NCBI GenBank assembly: GCA_027886175.1
Contig: JAJNNQ010000075.1
Coordinates: 785,001 to 849,000 of the forward strand
Length of the DNA: 64,000 nt
Source: Phylloscopus collybita
Lineage: Eukaryota > Chordata > Aves > Passeriformes > Phylloscopidae
Direction: 5' to 3'
Of this stretch, positions 21,512 to 31,496 are shown in pieces; position 1 is the first letter of the stretch; the number at the start of each line of letters is the position of its first letter. A program made the position numbers and the translations under genes. A model generated the notes under the pieces. It saw only the letters and a program-made list of their open reading frames with translations. It was not told where the DNA came from and ran no database searches.

Positions 21512-21757
21512 GAATTTGGGAGATGCCGCTTGGAATTCACTCCTTTCCGTGCCTCAGTTTCCCCCGCAGCAGGAGCCGCTCCTCCTTTCCCACCCGCGGG
21601 GGAGACTGGAGTTGCTCGGGCTGGATTTTTCCTAGCTCAGCACTTCCGCGGAGCCAATCCTTGGAGCTGGTAAAGCGCAGTGGGAGTGAGGATGTGCTGG
21701 ATACCCGAGCCGGGTGGGAGCAGACAGCTTTTCCATGGATCGGCTGATCCTGCAGCC

Positions 21758-21786
21758 GGGCCGGGGCAGGGGTGGGGAGGGGGGGG
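21758..21786 (+). other. G-quadruplex-forming motif
   Basis: Five G runs of 3, 4, 4, 4 and 8 are separated by loops of 1 or 2 bases, satisfying the canonical four-run rule. It lies in CpG-enriched sequence, a common setting for promoter quadruplexes. Confidence 0.65.
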
Positions 21787-23013
21787 AGCGGATCAATAAT
21801 CGCGGACACGGAGAGAGCTGGAATAAGCCGAGCTTTGTAAGTGAAGCCTGAGCTCTCGGGGCTCCCAGTTAAAGGCCGTTATCTCCAGACATTCCCGGCT
21901 GTCTGGATCCTCTCACAATACAGAGACATTCCAACCAGGATATGAGTCAGCTCGCAGGGATCTCTTCCTGATCCGGCCCCACACCGCTTTGCGCTGTTGG
22001 CTGACACTGCCTGGTGTGGGTGACACCTCCTTTGGGGACAAGGACCAGCCAGGGAGCCCGTCCCTACCCATCCTTCCCCGATCCCGCCTGCATCCCGCCC
22101 GGAACTGCAGAGCTCCCCGAGCATCCATGTGCTCATCCCAAAGTTATGAGGGAAATCAGCCAGGGAAAAGGCAGGTGGATTTATTCCTTCATTTCTGGGC
22201 CCTGGGGGTGACTCAGACAATTTTCCTGGTCCACAGAGCTCCTGGCTTTATCTGTGAAATCCACAGAAGAGGAGAAGGGACTGGAAAGATCCTCCAGACC
22301 AACTGGGTTGGTTTTTTTTTTTTTTTCCCCCCCCAATAAAATCCATTTGTAAAAGCACCACAAGGAAAGCTGGAAAAGGTTTGTGTCCCCCAGTTGAGCC
22401 CCATCCCGGTCTCCTGGCCACATTCCCATGCTTCCCAGTGGCTCCAGGTTGGGTGTCAGCCCTAGCCCTGTCTAACCCATCCAAGCTGGGATTGGGAGAA
22501 GGAAACAACTGCATTTTGGGCCTTTATCCATGTCCTGTCTCTGTCCGGGAGAAATGCAAGGCAGGATGGACCAGCAGAGAATTCCCAGGGTTTTCTCCCT
22601 GTTGCCAACAATTTGTACTTTTGAACCAGCGTTTTCCCATCTCTGTTATGGTAGTGGGTGGATTTTTCCCTTAGGATGTCCCTGTTATCCATGCAAAATT
22701 TCAACATCCCAGAGCAAGGGATTCCCTGGGTGTGGAAAGCAGCAGCCAAAAGGGAGGGAAAACTTTGCTGAGACCTGGAAAAATCAGTCCGGTCAAGAAA
22801 AGGAAAAAAAGCTGTGAAATCCGAGCTGCTTATCCCAACAATCACAGGGAGTGATCCACACAGGCTCTTCCCAAAGTAGGAGCTCTTAACTCTTCCCCTA
22901 AATGTTGGTGTTTTCCATCTTCCACAACGGTATTTGGGAATGAATAAAATCAGGGCCAGGGGATTTTTTTTGGCTCACTTTTCCAGCCGTTTCCCTGCTC
23001 CTCCTTTCTCTCT

Positions 23014-23047
23014 CCCGCCCCCCCGCACCCCCCCACCCCCCCGCCCC
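23014..23047 (-). other. C-run cluster (i-motif / minus-strand quadruplex)
   Basis: C runs of 3, 7, 7, 7 and 4 are separated by one- to three-base spacers (G, GCA, A, G). The minus strand is therefore a strong quadruplex candidate. Confidence 0.65.
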
Positions 23048-23079
23048 TTTCCCATCTCATTTCCTCGGGAGCCAAAGGA

Positions 23080-23225
23080 ATCTGTCTGCCTGATGGATGG
23101 CTCCTGACAAGCTGAGAAGCCAAAGATCACATGTCAATAGGGCCATAATTAGGAGAATTGAGCCCTGTCAGGGCCTCCCGGAAATTTATCTGGAATCAAT
23201 GGCCAATAGGGTGGAAGGAATGAAG
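23080..23225. promoter_or_regulatory. Candidate conserved-element-like block
   Basis: Repeat-free sequence following the C-run cluster, including GTCAATAGGGCCATAATTAGG-like sequence at about 23133-23153 and AATGGCCAATAGGG near 23198. CAATAGGG occurs twice about 70 bp apart. No direct proof of function. Confidence 0.22.
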
Positions 23226-23534
23226 ATGTGGGAGTGTTTGCTTTGGAGCTGCCATGGATTTTTACACCCTGTCTGCACAGGGATCCTGCCCGGCCGGGCC
23301 TTTCCTGCCGCCTGAAAGAGGGGAGGATTATGGAATTAGCCATGGAGATCTGCCCTGGCACCCGCTGACCCTTCCGGGGGTGTGGCTGCACCCTCGGAAT
23401 GGGCACAGCAAGAGGGAAAAGTGGGAGAGAGGATGGAATTCAGCCTTTTGCTCTTCCTCCCGGTGGGAAAGAACATGGCAGCAATCCCAGGCATGGATGG
23501 GGAGTTTGGGGATATGGAGGGAATTTTAGGAAAT

Positions 23535-23860
23535 GTGCCCAAACCCCAAAATCCCCCCAATGTCTCTGAATCCCCCCAAACACCCTCCATGTCTCCAAAC
23601 CTCCCCTATATCCCCAAATTCTTCCAATGTCTTTAAATTCCCTCCCCGTCCTCAAATTCCCCCGAATCTCCCCAGTGTCCCCAAATTACCCCCACGTCCA
23701 CGTTTCCCTTTGTCCCCAAATCCCCCCAACGTCCCCAAATCTCCATGTTCTGAAATCTCTCCTACACCCCCAAATTCCTTCCCGAATTGCCCCAAATGTC
23801 CCCAGATCCCCCCAGTGCCCCCATTTTCCCACATCCCCAAATTCCCACTCCTTGTCCCAC
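23535..23860 (+). repeat. Degenerate C-rich minisatellite, about 18-19 bp unit
   Basis: Irregular copies of TCCCCAAATTCCCCCAATG-like units, about 18 of them, alternate CCCC runs with AAAT and AATGT spacers. Both strands stay open in several frames (Pro-rich on plus, Gly-rich on minus), which is a composition effect. The minus strand carries many GGGG runs. Confidence 0.8.
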
Positions 23861-25054
23861 ACTTGGGGGGGGATCCCACGTCGGGGTCTTGTACCCACCC
23901 AGGGACGCAGGGTGGGAGAGGCAGCAGCTGAGGAGAGAAGGACATCGCCACCTCCCATCCACAGCTGAGACAGGGCTGGGGTCTCATCACTCACAGATTA
24001 ATCCTGGATTAAACCTCCAAGTGAGGCTCAGCCTGTTTTCCAGGGATGGCACTGCCAAAAAAAATGTTGGGATTTAGGAGCTGACTTCCTCTGGAGGCTG
24101 CTGAAGTCTGGGGCACTGCAGGGATTTTTTTTGTTTTTTTTCCTACTGCTCTCCCCACACCTGTGGCACTTTCCTGATATCCCTGAATCCCAAATCTCCT
24201 GTGACGTCCTTGGCACAAGTGAAGGATTGGAGGGTTTGCACTTCCTTGGGCTGGGGCTGAATCCTTTTTGCAATTCCAGGGTTTACAGGCCAAGAAAAGC
24301 TTGGAATGCCCTGGGAAAACCCTTCAGCATCTGCTTTAATGCTTTGTTGGTGCAGGGGTCAATGGCCTGACCCCAAAACTGTTGAACCATGAAAACAGCT
24401 GAGGTTAAAGCCAGAAATCCTTTGGAAATGCTTTTGGATAGCAGCCGGGATGGAGCTGGAATCACACAAAGCAGAGAGAGCAGCAGGCAGGGGAGGGATG
24501 ATCCCTCCCTGCCTGGGGAATGATTCTGGGATTGGGATCATGGGGTACCACACTCTGGTTGTGTGGCATTCACCAAGGATTGAAAAAAAACCAAAAAAAA
24601 CCTGAAGAAAACCTTTGGAATTCCAGCCTTGTGCTCCCCATTGCTCCAGGGGTTGACCTCACTTCCTATCCGTGGATTCCACCCCCAGAGTGCAGCAGGC
24701 ATTCCATGCTCCCTGGGCTGAGCTCAGCCAGCTTGCCCATCCCACAAACTCTGCTCCTGCTCACCCAGCCTGCAAAATCAAAGCTTGGAAAAACTCCCAA
24801 GGGATTAGGGCTTCAAACCAGTGAAATCATTGATTCCCTGTTGGGAATTAGGGGTTGGAAAGGCTCTCCCAGCCTGTTTTTGTCACAGCAGCATCCTCCT
24901 GCTCCCTCCACGGCCAAAATCCCAACTTTTTGTCACATCCCAGTGTATCCTCACAGTCCTTACTGAGATCCATATCACTTCTGAAAACCCTATAGGATTA
25001 TAGGAAAAGAATCAAGGGAAGGGGAAGGATCCAGAGCCTTCCAAAGGCCGTGGA

Positions 25055-25195
25055 TACCACGGAGCCCCTAATTTATTGCTTCTGTAATTGGGGTTAATTA
25101 CTGGTGACCAAATTTATCTTCTCGGCTCTCATTAATCCCAAACACAAAAGAACCCTGTTTGCAATCAATTGCTGTTTAATTACAGCACAATAGCT
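25055..25195. promoter_or_regulatory. AT-rich block with paired homeodomain cores
   Basis: Contains GTAATT (25084-25089) and AATTAC (25096-25101) as an inverted pair, plus CATTAATCCC, CAATCAATTGC and GTTTAATTACAGC. Five or more TAAT-type cores occur within 140 bp and no repeat family is recognised. It resembles a developmental enhancer core, but this cannot be confirmed here. Confidence 0.33.
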
Positions 25196-25329
25196 GCCTC
25201 CTGAGATCGAAATCCCGGCTGGCTCCAGGTCTCCAGGAGGGTGGGAGTGGGAAAATGGAGGATGAGGATGCCAGCTGGGATTGGCAGTGTGTATTCCAGG
25301 GACTTGTGAAATCCAGGGAGGGGAGTGAG

Positions 25330-25614
25330 AAGTCTCCTTGTCCTGGTTGAAGGATCAGGGATCCTTCAGCTGGAGAGAAATGAGAGGGAATGGCCTCAGG
25401 TTCCACCTGGGGGGATTTGGGTTGGGTATTTGGAAAAAAATGTCGTGGAAAAGGCTGCCCAAAGAAGTGGTGGAGTTCCCATCCCATGAGGAATTTCAAA
25501 GCCACAGAGAGGTGATTCAGGGATGCGAGTTAGTGGTGGAATTGGCAGTGCTGGATTAATTGGATTTGATGATCCTCAAGGCCTTTTCCAGCCTAAAGGA
25601 TTCCATGATTCGGA
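25330..25614 (+). mobile_element. CR1 LINE fragment
   Basis: AATGAGAGGGAATGGCCTCA, GGAAAAGGCTGCCCAAAGAA, GTGGTGGAGTTCCCATCCC and TTGGCAGTGCTGG, to TTGATGATCCTCAAGGCC and a CCATGATTC tail. The tail is closest to the GCAGTGCTGGG type at 11416. The 5' edge is unclear. Confidence 0.88.
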
Positions 25615-25770
25615 GAGCTGGATGGAAAACATGTTCTTCCACCTGAAACCTTTCAGGGAATATTTGGTCCACTCTCAACCCGAGAACAGTGGGAATGGAA
25701 ATTCCTTCTTCAAGGAGAACAAGGAAACAAGGTCCCAGCACTTCCCAGGGCTTTGTTGTTTGGACTGAAG

Positions 25771-25983
25771 GTGTTTGAGGTGACCAGGAGATTCCCCAAA
25801 GGACGTGGAAAGTGAGGAAGAAGGGGAAAAAAATTGGAATTGTGTTTGAGGTGACCAGGAGATTCCCCAAAGGACGTGGAAAGTGAGGAAAAAGGGGAAA
25901 AAAATTGGAATTGTGTTTGAGGTGACCAGGAGATTCCCCAAAGGACATGGAAAGTGAGGACGAAGGGGAAAAAATGGGAACTG
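25771..25983 (+). repeat. 71-bp tandem repeat, 3 copies
   Basis: Units begin with GTGTTTGAGGTGACCAGGAG at 25771, 25842 and 25913 and end in a purine-rich AAGGGGAAAAAAATTGG stretch. Copies differ at only a few bases, so the expansion is recent. All minus-strand frames repeat in register poorly because 71 is not a multiple of 3. Confidence 0.95.
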
Positions 25984-26146
25984 TGGGAAAGCTCTTATTT
26001 CTGCAGGCAAACTCCAGTCTTCTGTCCTGGATCCCCCATTCCTTGGGACAGAACTCACCAGCCCCAGGAGCACACCTGAAATCTCCAAATTGATTTTTTT
26101 TTTCCAGGAGAAATATTTCCTTGGCACTGGTGCCTGTCCTACCCCT

Positions 26147-26166
26147 GCATTTATCCCGATAAATGC
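26147..26166. repeat. Near-perfect palindrome with inverted GATA motifs
   Basis: GCATTTATC (26147-26155) and GATAAATGC (26158-26166) are exact inverted copies separated by CC. Each arm carries a GATA/TATC core, so a paired GATA-factor site is possible. Confidence 0.6.
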
Positions 26167-26864
26167 TCTGGGTTAAATAAACTCCCCTCCCAGCCCATCC
26201 CTCTCCTCCCTCCCCATTCCTAAGGAGCCATCCATCTCCAGGATTATTGAGCCCCAGTTTGGGAGTTAGTGGGGTGTTGAAAACGCTCCAGCCTTCCCTT
26301 TATCACCTTCAGATCAGTCCATTGGATGGGAATCCATCAGGGAAAATTATGGGAGAGGCTGTGCTGATCTATGGCTCCCTGCTCCCGGATCAATCCAGCT
26401 CTTCCCCTTCCAGCGTGGGGGCTGTGAGGATCCAGGGAGGGCCATACTCGACTCCCTTCTCTTAAAACATCACGTTCATCAACACTTCCCGTTCCTGCAA
26501 GGATTTTGTCCTGGGATGTGCTGGAGATGGGATAAAATATCCGCTGAGTCAAACGAGGTGGAGGTTGAATTCCTCCTGGGGCCTCAACTCCCGACTGGAG
26601 CGGCTTGCTGACATTTATTGTGGTTAAGATTTGAGTGGATTTAGGGATTATGAGCAGCCAAAATCTGGGCTGTGCTGGAAATTCATCATATCCCAAAATG
26701 TAGCTGCTCTCAGGATGGTGCTGAGGTGCTTCATCCACCTTCGGGCCAGGAGTCAGGACCAGGAGCTGGGTTTGGAGCTGTTTTTCCACCTGGGCATTCC
26801 CAAGCGCCGTGTGTGGATCCAGAGGGAAGAGCACCACCTACTGAGTCTCCCTCACCTCTTCCTT

Positions 26865-26866
<2 letters not shown>

Positions 26867-26904
<38 letters not shown>
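26867..26904 (+). repeat. Poly(T) tract of 38
   Basis: Uninterrupted T run with no recognisable retroposed body beside it. Confidence 0.92.
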
Positions 26905-27824
26905 CCTTCTTATCTCGATCTATTTTATTCCCATTTCCTATCCCCGAGAAAGGCAGGAGCACGTTTAACTCCAAGGAACCCTCCTGATCTCTCCAGACAT
27001 TTCTGCTTGCTCTGATTTTCTTGTGCTAATGAGACTTCCTCGGGGTCTTTCTGCTTCCTGCCTCCAGGAATTAACAGCACCTTCAGTATGATGCCTCCCC
27101 AGCTCTGGGTTTTCTCTCAGAACAAGTGTGGGAAACAAAATAAATGAGGTAAATTTTGCCTCAAAATCTGAATTTAAGTTAAATATTGGAGAATTTGGTA
27201 AAGCAGAAATAGATGCAGGAGTATATTCTTCTGGATGGGCTTTTCCATGTGTGGGTGTCCATATGTAGGAAAATGTTTCTGGATGTGCTTTGGCCAAGGA
27301 TTTAGGGAGTTAGCTGGAGGCTCTGACATCTGAGTTCAGTTCCCACCATGGCACAACCCTTTTAATATTTATTAAACACTGAAAAATTCCTTGGAAACTG
27401 ACTGGGAGAAACACAGAGAAATCCACTCTGGTGTTCCCCTGAACATTTTTAACTGGGAGATGATCCAACGTTCTAAGGATAAGACCTCAGCCATGTTATC
27501 CCAAAGCCCTTCATTTGCATCCAATGCCAAATTAGACTCATTAAATGTCCTCTTGTTATTTCCTCCTGTGTGGTTTGATCGTCTGAGCCATGGAAGTGTT
27601 TGTGTTTTTCTCCCAAGGGAACTGGGTTGGGAACTGGCACAGGAGGCTTTGTAAGGATTTACAAACCCCTGAGTCCCCTCAGCTGCTTCCAAAGGTCTCA
27701 ACACTGCAGATATCCCGGGAAGAACTTGGTGGGAAGTAGGAATGGGGAGATCCAGTCCTCAGCACTGCCTATTTTCTGCTTCATCTCCCACCTAAAGCTG
27801 AGGGGCACCAGATTTTTCCACTGG

Positions 27825-27885
27825 GAAAAAAAAAAAACCAACACCAAAAAAACCACCCAAACAAACAAAAAAAACACCCAACCCC
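27825..27885 (+). repeat. A/C-rich low-complexity tract
   Basis: A run of A is followed by irregular AAAC and ACCC units. It is the complement type of the T/G-rich tracts elsewhere in the window. Confidence 0.8.
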
Positions 27886-28464
27886 AAATGTGGCATCCCT
27901 ATGGATCAAACACAGTCTGTGAGGAATGACTGGAAAAAAACAGGAGATTGTTTATCCCAGAGAGTGAGGGGAGATGGGATAACAGCCGGCAATTATGTAA
28001 AAGGCTGCTGCAGGAAGGGGAGGGACACGTTTCCCTGTGCATAGGACAAGGAATAAGGAGCTTAAAAACCAGCAAAGGAGATTTAGAGCTGTGGGATAGA
28101 GGAGGGCTGGGATTAATTGCTGGGAGGAGGGGAAGGGTGGGATCTCCAGGGATGGAGTTTGGAGGACAAATGTGTCAAGAAGGGCTTAAAGAGAGTGGAT
28201 TCAGCCATGGGGCAGGGAAGATAAATATCCACCTGGATGTTTTTCCAGCGTTTCAGGTGGCTCACAAGGCAGTATGAGTGGATTCTGGGATTTCTAGAGT
28301 GGGATGGGGGGTTTGGCAGCTTGGGAATTTCTCCTCTGGGAGGCTCCTGCTCATTCCTTGGAATGAGCCATGTGGTGCCACAAGGAGCTGCCTCTCCAAA
28401 GATTTCCCTGCCATCACTTTCCCCAGCTCCACAGATCCCAAGGTGACCTGGGATGTGTGTTCAT

Positions 28465-28645
28465 TGGATCCTGGAATGGTTTGGGTTGGAGGGGACTTCA
28501 AAGATAATCCAATTCCGACCCCCTGCCATGGCTGAGAGACAACTTCCACTATCCCACGTTGCTCCAAGTGTCATCCAGTCAAGGCCTTGATCACTTCCAG
28601 GGATGGGCCATCCACAGCTTTCCCATCTTTTCACCTTGGGAGCTG
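28465..28645 (-). mobile_element. CR1 LINE fragment, 3' end
   Basis: GGATCCTGGAATGGTTTGGG, GGGACTTCAAAGATAATCC, CCTGCCATGGCTGAGAG and CACTTCCAGGGATGGGCC, in minus-strand CR1 order. Confidence 0.9.
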
Positions 28646-29384
28646 GAAATGGTTTTTGGGTGGGAATCAGCCAAGCCGAGGTGATCCCATCAATCACCCC
28701 GCGGAAGCAAATCTGCTGATGGAGCAGAAGTCGGAAATAACACAGCAAAAACTGGAGACAGCTCTTGCTTCCAGTAATTCCCAGGGAGGGGTGTCAGCCA
28801 TGATTTCTAGGAGCCACACGCAGCAGAAAGCAGGGAATTGCTGGCAGCACTAATGAAGTTACAGCCATCCAGTGATTGGGTTAGGAGATCCTCCGGGAGC
28901 GGCCGGCGAGGTGATGGACGGAAAGCAGAACGGGAATTAAATTGCATTTCATTTCAATTTGGCCATAAATTTGATGATTTCGTCAGATAAGGAATAAAGG
29001 GGGAAGGGAGAAGAGGAGAGGGAGGGATCTGCAGGCAGGGAGTGGGCAGGACACAGGGAATTACATCGTCCCAGTTTGTACTGACCATTGTAGGTCATTC
29101 ATTAGAAGCACCCAAGGTTTTATGGATAGGACATAAATCATCTGGGTTATTCACTCTGGTAATAAAGGCTGGGAATACAGATTATCGAAGTGTCCTGGGA
29201 TTTATGGGAGAGGATAAGAGAGGAGATGGACCATTGTTACCACTTTCATGGGATGCTCCACCTGGCAGCAGTGGTTTGTGTCACCTGAGTCATCTGCTGA
29301 GGTGTGGACGTGTCACCAGGGTGGAGACAGTCAGGCTGAAAGTGATGCATGAGCCAGCGAGAATTCCCAGTTCTGGATGCATCC
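28646..29384. other. Unique sequence with an AT-rich candidate block
   Basis: No gene is recognised. At about 28850-29000 a CpG-bearing GC patch (GGGAGCGGCCGGCGAGG) is followed directly by AT-rich ATTAAATTGCATTTCATTTC and CCATAAATTTGATGATTTCG. This juxtaposition is similar to the CpG/AT pair near 20 kb and could be regulatory. Confidence 0.4.
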
Positions 29385-30022
29385 AGAGGGACCTGGACAA
29401 TCTTGAGAAGCGCGGCCATGGGAATCTCATGAGGTTTAACAGAACCAAGTGCTGGTGCTGCAACTGAGTGAGAGAGAGTCAATCCCAGGACTGGTCCAGG
29501 CTGGGGATGGGGAGGTGGAGCAGCCCTTGGGAGAAGGGTTTGGAAGTGCTGCTGGGTGAGAGGCTGGGCATGACCCAGCAATGTGTGCTCCAGTCCCAGA
29601 AATCCAAACGTGTCCTGGGCTGATCCCACAGTGTTGGCAGCAGGAGAGTGGGGAATTCTACCCTTCTGCCTTGCTTAGGTGGTATCCCACCTGGAATGTT
29701 GCATCCAACTCTGAGGTCTCAGCACAGGAAGGACATGGAACTGGTGGAGCAAGTCCAGAGGAGGCACCAAGATGATCAGAGGGATGGAGCAGCTCTGCTG
29801 TGAGGGAAGGCTGAGAGAATTGAGATTGTTCAGCCTGGAAAAGAGAAGTCTTGGAGGGACCTAATTCTGGCCTTCCAGAACCAGAAGGAGCCAAAAAAAA
29901 AGATGGAGAGGGACTTTTTACAAGGGATGGAGTGACAGGACAAGGAGGAATGGCTTCAAACTGACAGAGAGTAGGGCTAGATGGGATTCTGGGAAGAAAT
30001 TCTTTCCTGTTTTGGGTGGTGA
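29385..30022 (+). mobile_element. CR1 LINE, longest copy, with reverse-transcriptase C-terminal remnants
   Basis: At about 29385-29467 the plus strand encodes RDLDNLEKRGHGNLMRFNRT, a decayed version of the CR1 reverse-transcriptase C-terminal segment (usual pattern LDxLExWADxNLMxFNxxK). Downstream come ATGACCCAGCAATGTG, CCCACCTGGAATGTTGC, GTCCAGAGGAGGCACCAAG and TCAGCCTGGAAAAGAGAAG, all CR1 coding sequence but split by frameshifts and stops. It stops abruptly at TTGGGTGGTGAG, lacking the last 200 bp or so. It has no activity. Confidence 0.95.
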
Positions 30023-30023
30023 G

Positions 30024-30215
30024 AATCATGGAATTGTGGAACGATTTGGGTGGAAAGGGACCTTAAAAACAATTTCGTTCCAACCCTTTCACTATCCCAG
30101 GTTGCTCCAAGCCCTGTCCGACCTGGCCTTGAACACTTCCAACCACAGCTTCCCTAGGCAACCTGTGCCAGAGCCTCCTCTCCCTCCCAGGGAAGAATTC
30201 CTTCCCAGAGAGAAC
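30024..30215 (-). mobile_element. CR1 3' end directly abutting the previous copy in reverse
   Basis: AATCATGGAATTGTGGAACG, AGGTTGCTCCAAGCCC, CTTGAACACTTCC, CTAGGCAACCTGTGCC and GGGAAGAATTCCTTCCC are the 3' 190 bp of CR1 in minus orientation. It begins exactly where the plus copy ends and holds about the part that copy lacks, apart from an overlap of around 40 bp. Confidence 0.93.
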
Positions 30216-30349
30216 CAAAGATCCCCAGCGTTGGAATCTAATACTGGAGACCTCCCAGAAATGGTCATGATTCATTCCAGTTTGGCGACACTGCAATTCC
30301 AGGCCCTGACAAAAACACCAAATTAACTCCTGGGAATGAGAAACATCCT

Positions 30350-30367
30350 CAGGGCAATATTGCCCTG
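30350..30367. repeat. Perfect 18-bp palindrome
   Basis: CAGGGCAATATTGCCCTG is fully self-complementary with no spacer. Confidence 0.8.
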
Positions 30368-30630
30368 GAATGTTGTGTGGGACCACTGGGAAGCACTCAA
30401 GGGACAGGCTGTACCACATTTCCTCGGCACACTGGTGTCTCCATGTGTCCAATCCCTCCATCCTCACGACATTCCAGCTGGGTGTGTCAAGGTTTCCATC
30501 CCGAACTGGTGACATCCTTGGATGTCTCAGCAAGTTTCAAACTTACTTTGCTGTGCCTTGCTGTGCAGAGGTTTTCATCCTGACTGGATGAAGGATTTGG
30601 TCAGGGATAGGACTGGAAGCACTTTTGGTG

Positions 30631-30684
30631 GGATACCTGGCTATCCCATAATTTGTTGGATATCTGGATATCCCATAATTTGTG
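30631..30684 (+). repeat. 27-bp tandem duplicate
   Basis: GGATACCTGGCTATCCCATA is followed 27 bp later by GGATATCTGGATATCCCATA; both copies continue ATTTGT. A short slippage duplication. Confidence 0.85.
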
Positions 30685-31094
30685 GTAAAGTGATAGCGTG
30701 GTGCACAAACCTAATTTCCATGACTGAGAGCTTGTCATTCCTTGAAATATGATGGATGGACTCAAAAAATGGGGCTGGATGTGAAGTGGCTCCATGTTCA
30801 GCTCCAGTTCAGCATTTCCCCAGTTCAGACACGGGAAGCTGAACCAACCTCTGATGGAGACTTTCTCCATGGATCCTTCTCCTTGTGAAAGTGAGTCTGA
30901 GACCCTTCTGATCCCAGGCTTATCCCAGAACTTAAAACTTGGAATGCGGCTTCACAGCCCTCTGGGACTCCACTGGAGGACCACACACATGGAATCTGCA
31001 GGAATATCTACTCCCCTGACGGCTGGATGGTGAAAACCTCAGCAGCACAGCTCAGGGATGTGGTAAAGAAATTCCAGTGGGATGTTGTAAGTCC

Positions 31095-31496
31095 TTCCAG
31101 GAACAACTGAGGGAGCTGCGGGTGGCCTCAGCCTGGAGAAAAGGAAGCTCAGGGGGGAACTTCTTACTCTCTACAATTCTCTGAAAAGAGGGTAGAGTCA
31201 GATGGGGGATTGGGCTCTGCTCCCAGGGGACAAGGGTCAGAGCAAGAAGAAACAGCCTCAAGCTGTGACAGGGAAAGGTCAGGTTGGACATCAGGAGGAA
31301 TTTCTTTATGGAAAGGGTTGTTAAGCACTGGAAGGGGATTCCCAGGGAGGTGGTGGAGTCCCCCATCCCCAAGGGATACCTGGATGTGGCACTCAGTGTT
31401 GTGGACTGCTTGACAAATCCGGAATCGCAGGCTGGACTCAGTGATCTTGAAGGTGTTTTCCAACCTCTGGGATTCTGGGATTCGATGGTCCTTTGT
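31095..31496 (+). mobile_element. CR1 LINE fragment, about 400 bp, CTGGACTCAGTGATCTT-type tail
   Basis: CTCAGCCTGGAGAAAAGGAA, CTCCCAGGGGACAAGGGTC, AGGTTGGACATCAGGAGGAA, GGAAAGGGTTGTTAAGCAC and GGAGGTGGTGGAGTCCCC, to a TTCTGGGATTCGATGG tail. The 3' end shares features with the copies at 60080, 47516 and 61178. Confidence 0.95.

Larger units (their letters stand above)
21512..25329. other. Unique sequence with structured GC-rich elements
   Basis: No gene or CR1 is recognised in this 3.8-kb stretch. It is CpG-enriched at about 21520-21900, with a G-run cluster at 21758-21786. It also holds a T/C run at 22314-22335, a C-run cluster at 23014-23047, a degenerate minisatellite at 23535-23860, and candidate regulatory blocks at 23080-23225 and 25055-25195. 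Confidence 0.55.
25615..28464. other. Unique sequence with a 71-bp tandem repeat
   Basis: No gene is recognised. It contains the array at 25771-25983, a palindrome at 26147-26166, a T tract at 26867-26904 and an A/C-rich tract at about 27825-27885. Confidence 0.55.
30216..31094. other. Unique non-coding sequence
   Basis: No gene is recognised. It holds an 18-bp palindrome at 30350-30367 and a 27-bp duplicate at 30631-30684. Confidence 0.6.

Noticed and set aside
23533..23990. Pro-rich (plus) and Gly-rich (minus) open frames resembling structural proteins
   Set aside because: Explained by the degenerate 18-19-bp C-rich minisatellite, which keeps frames open on both strands.
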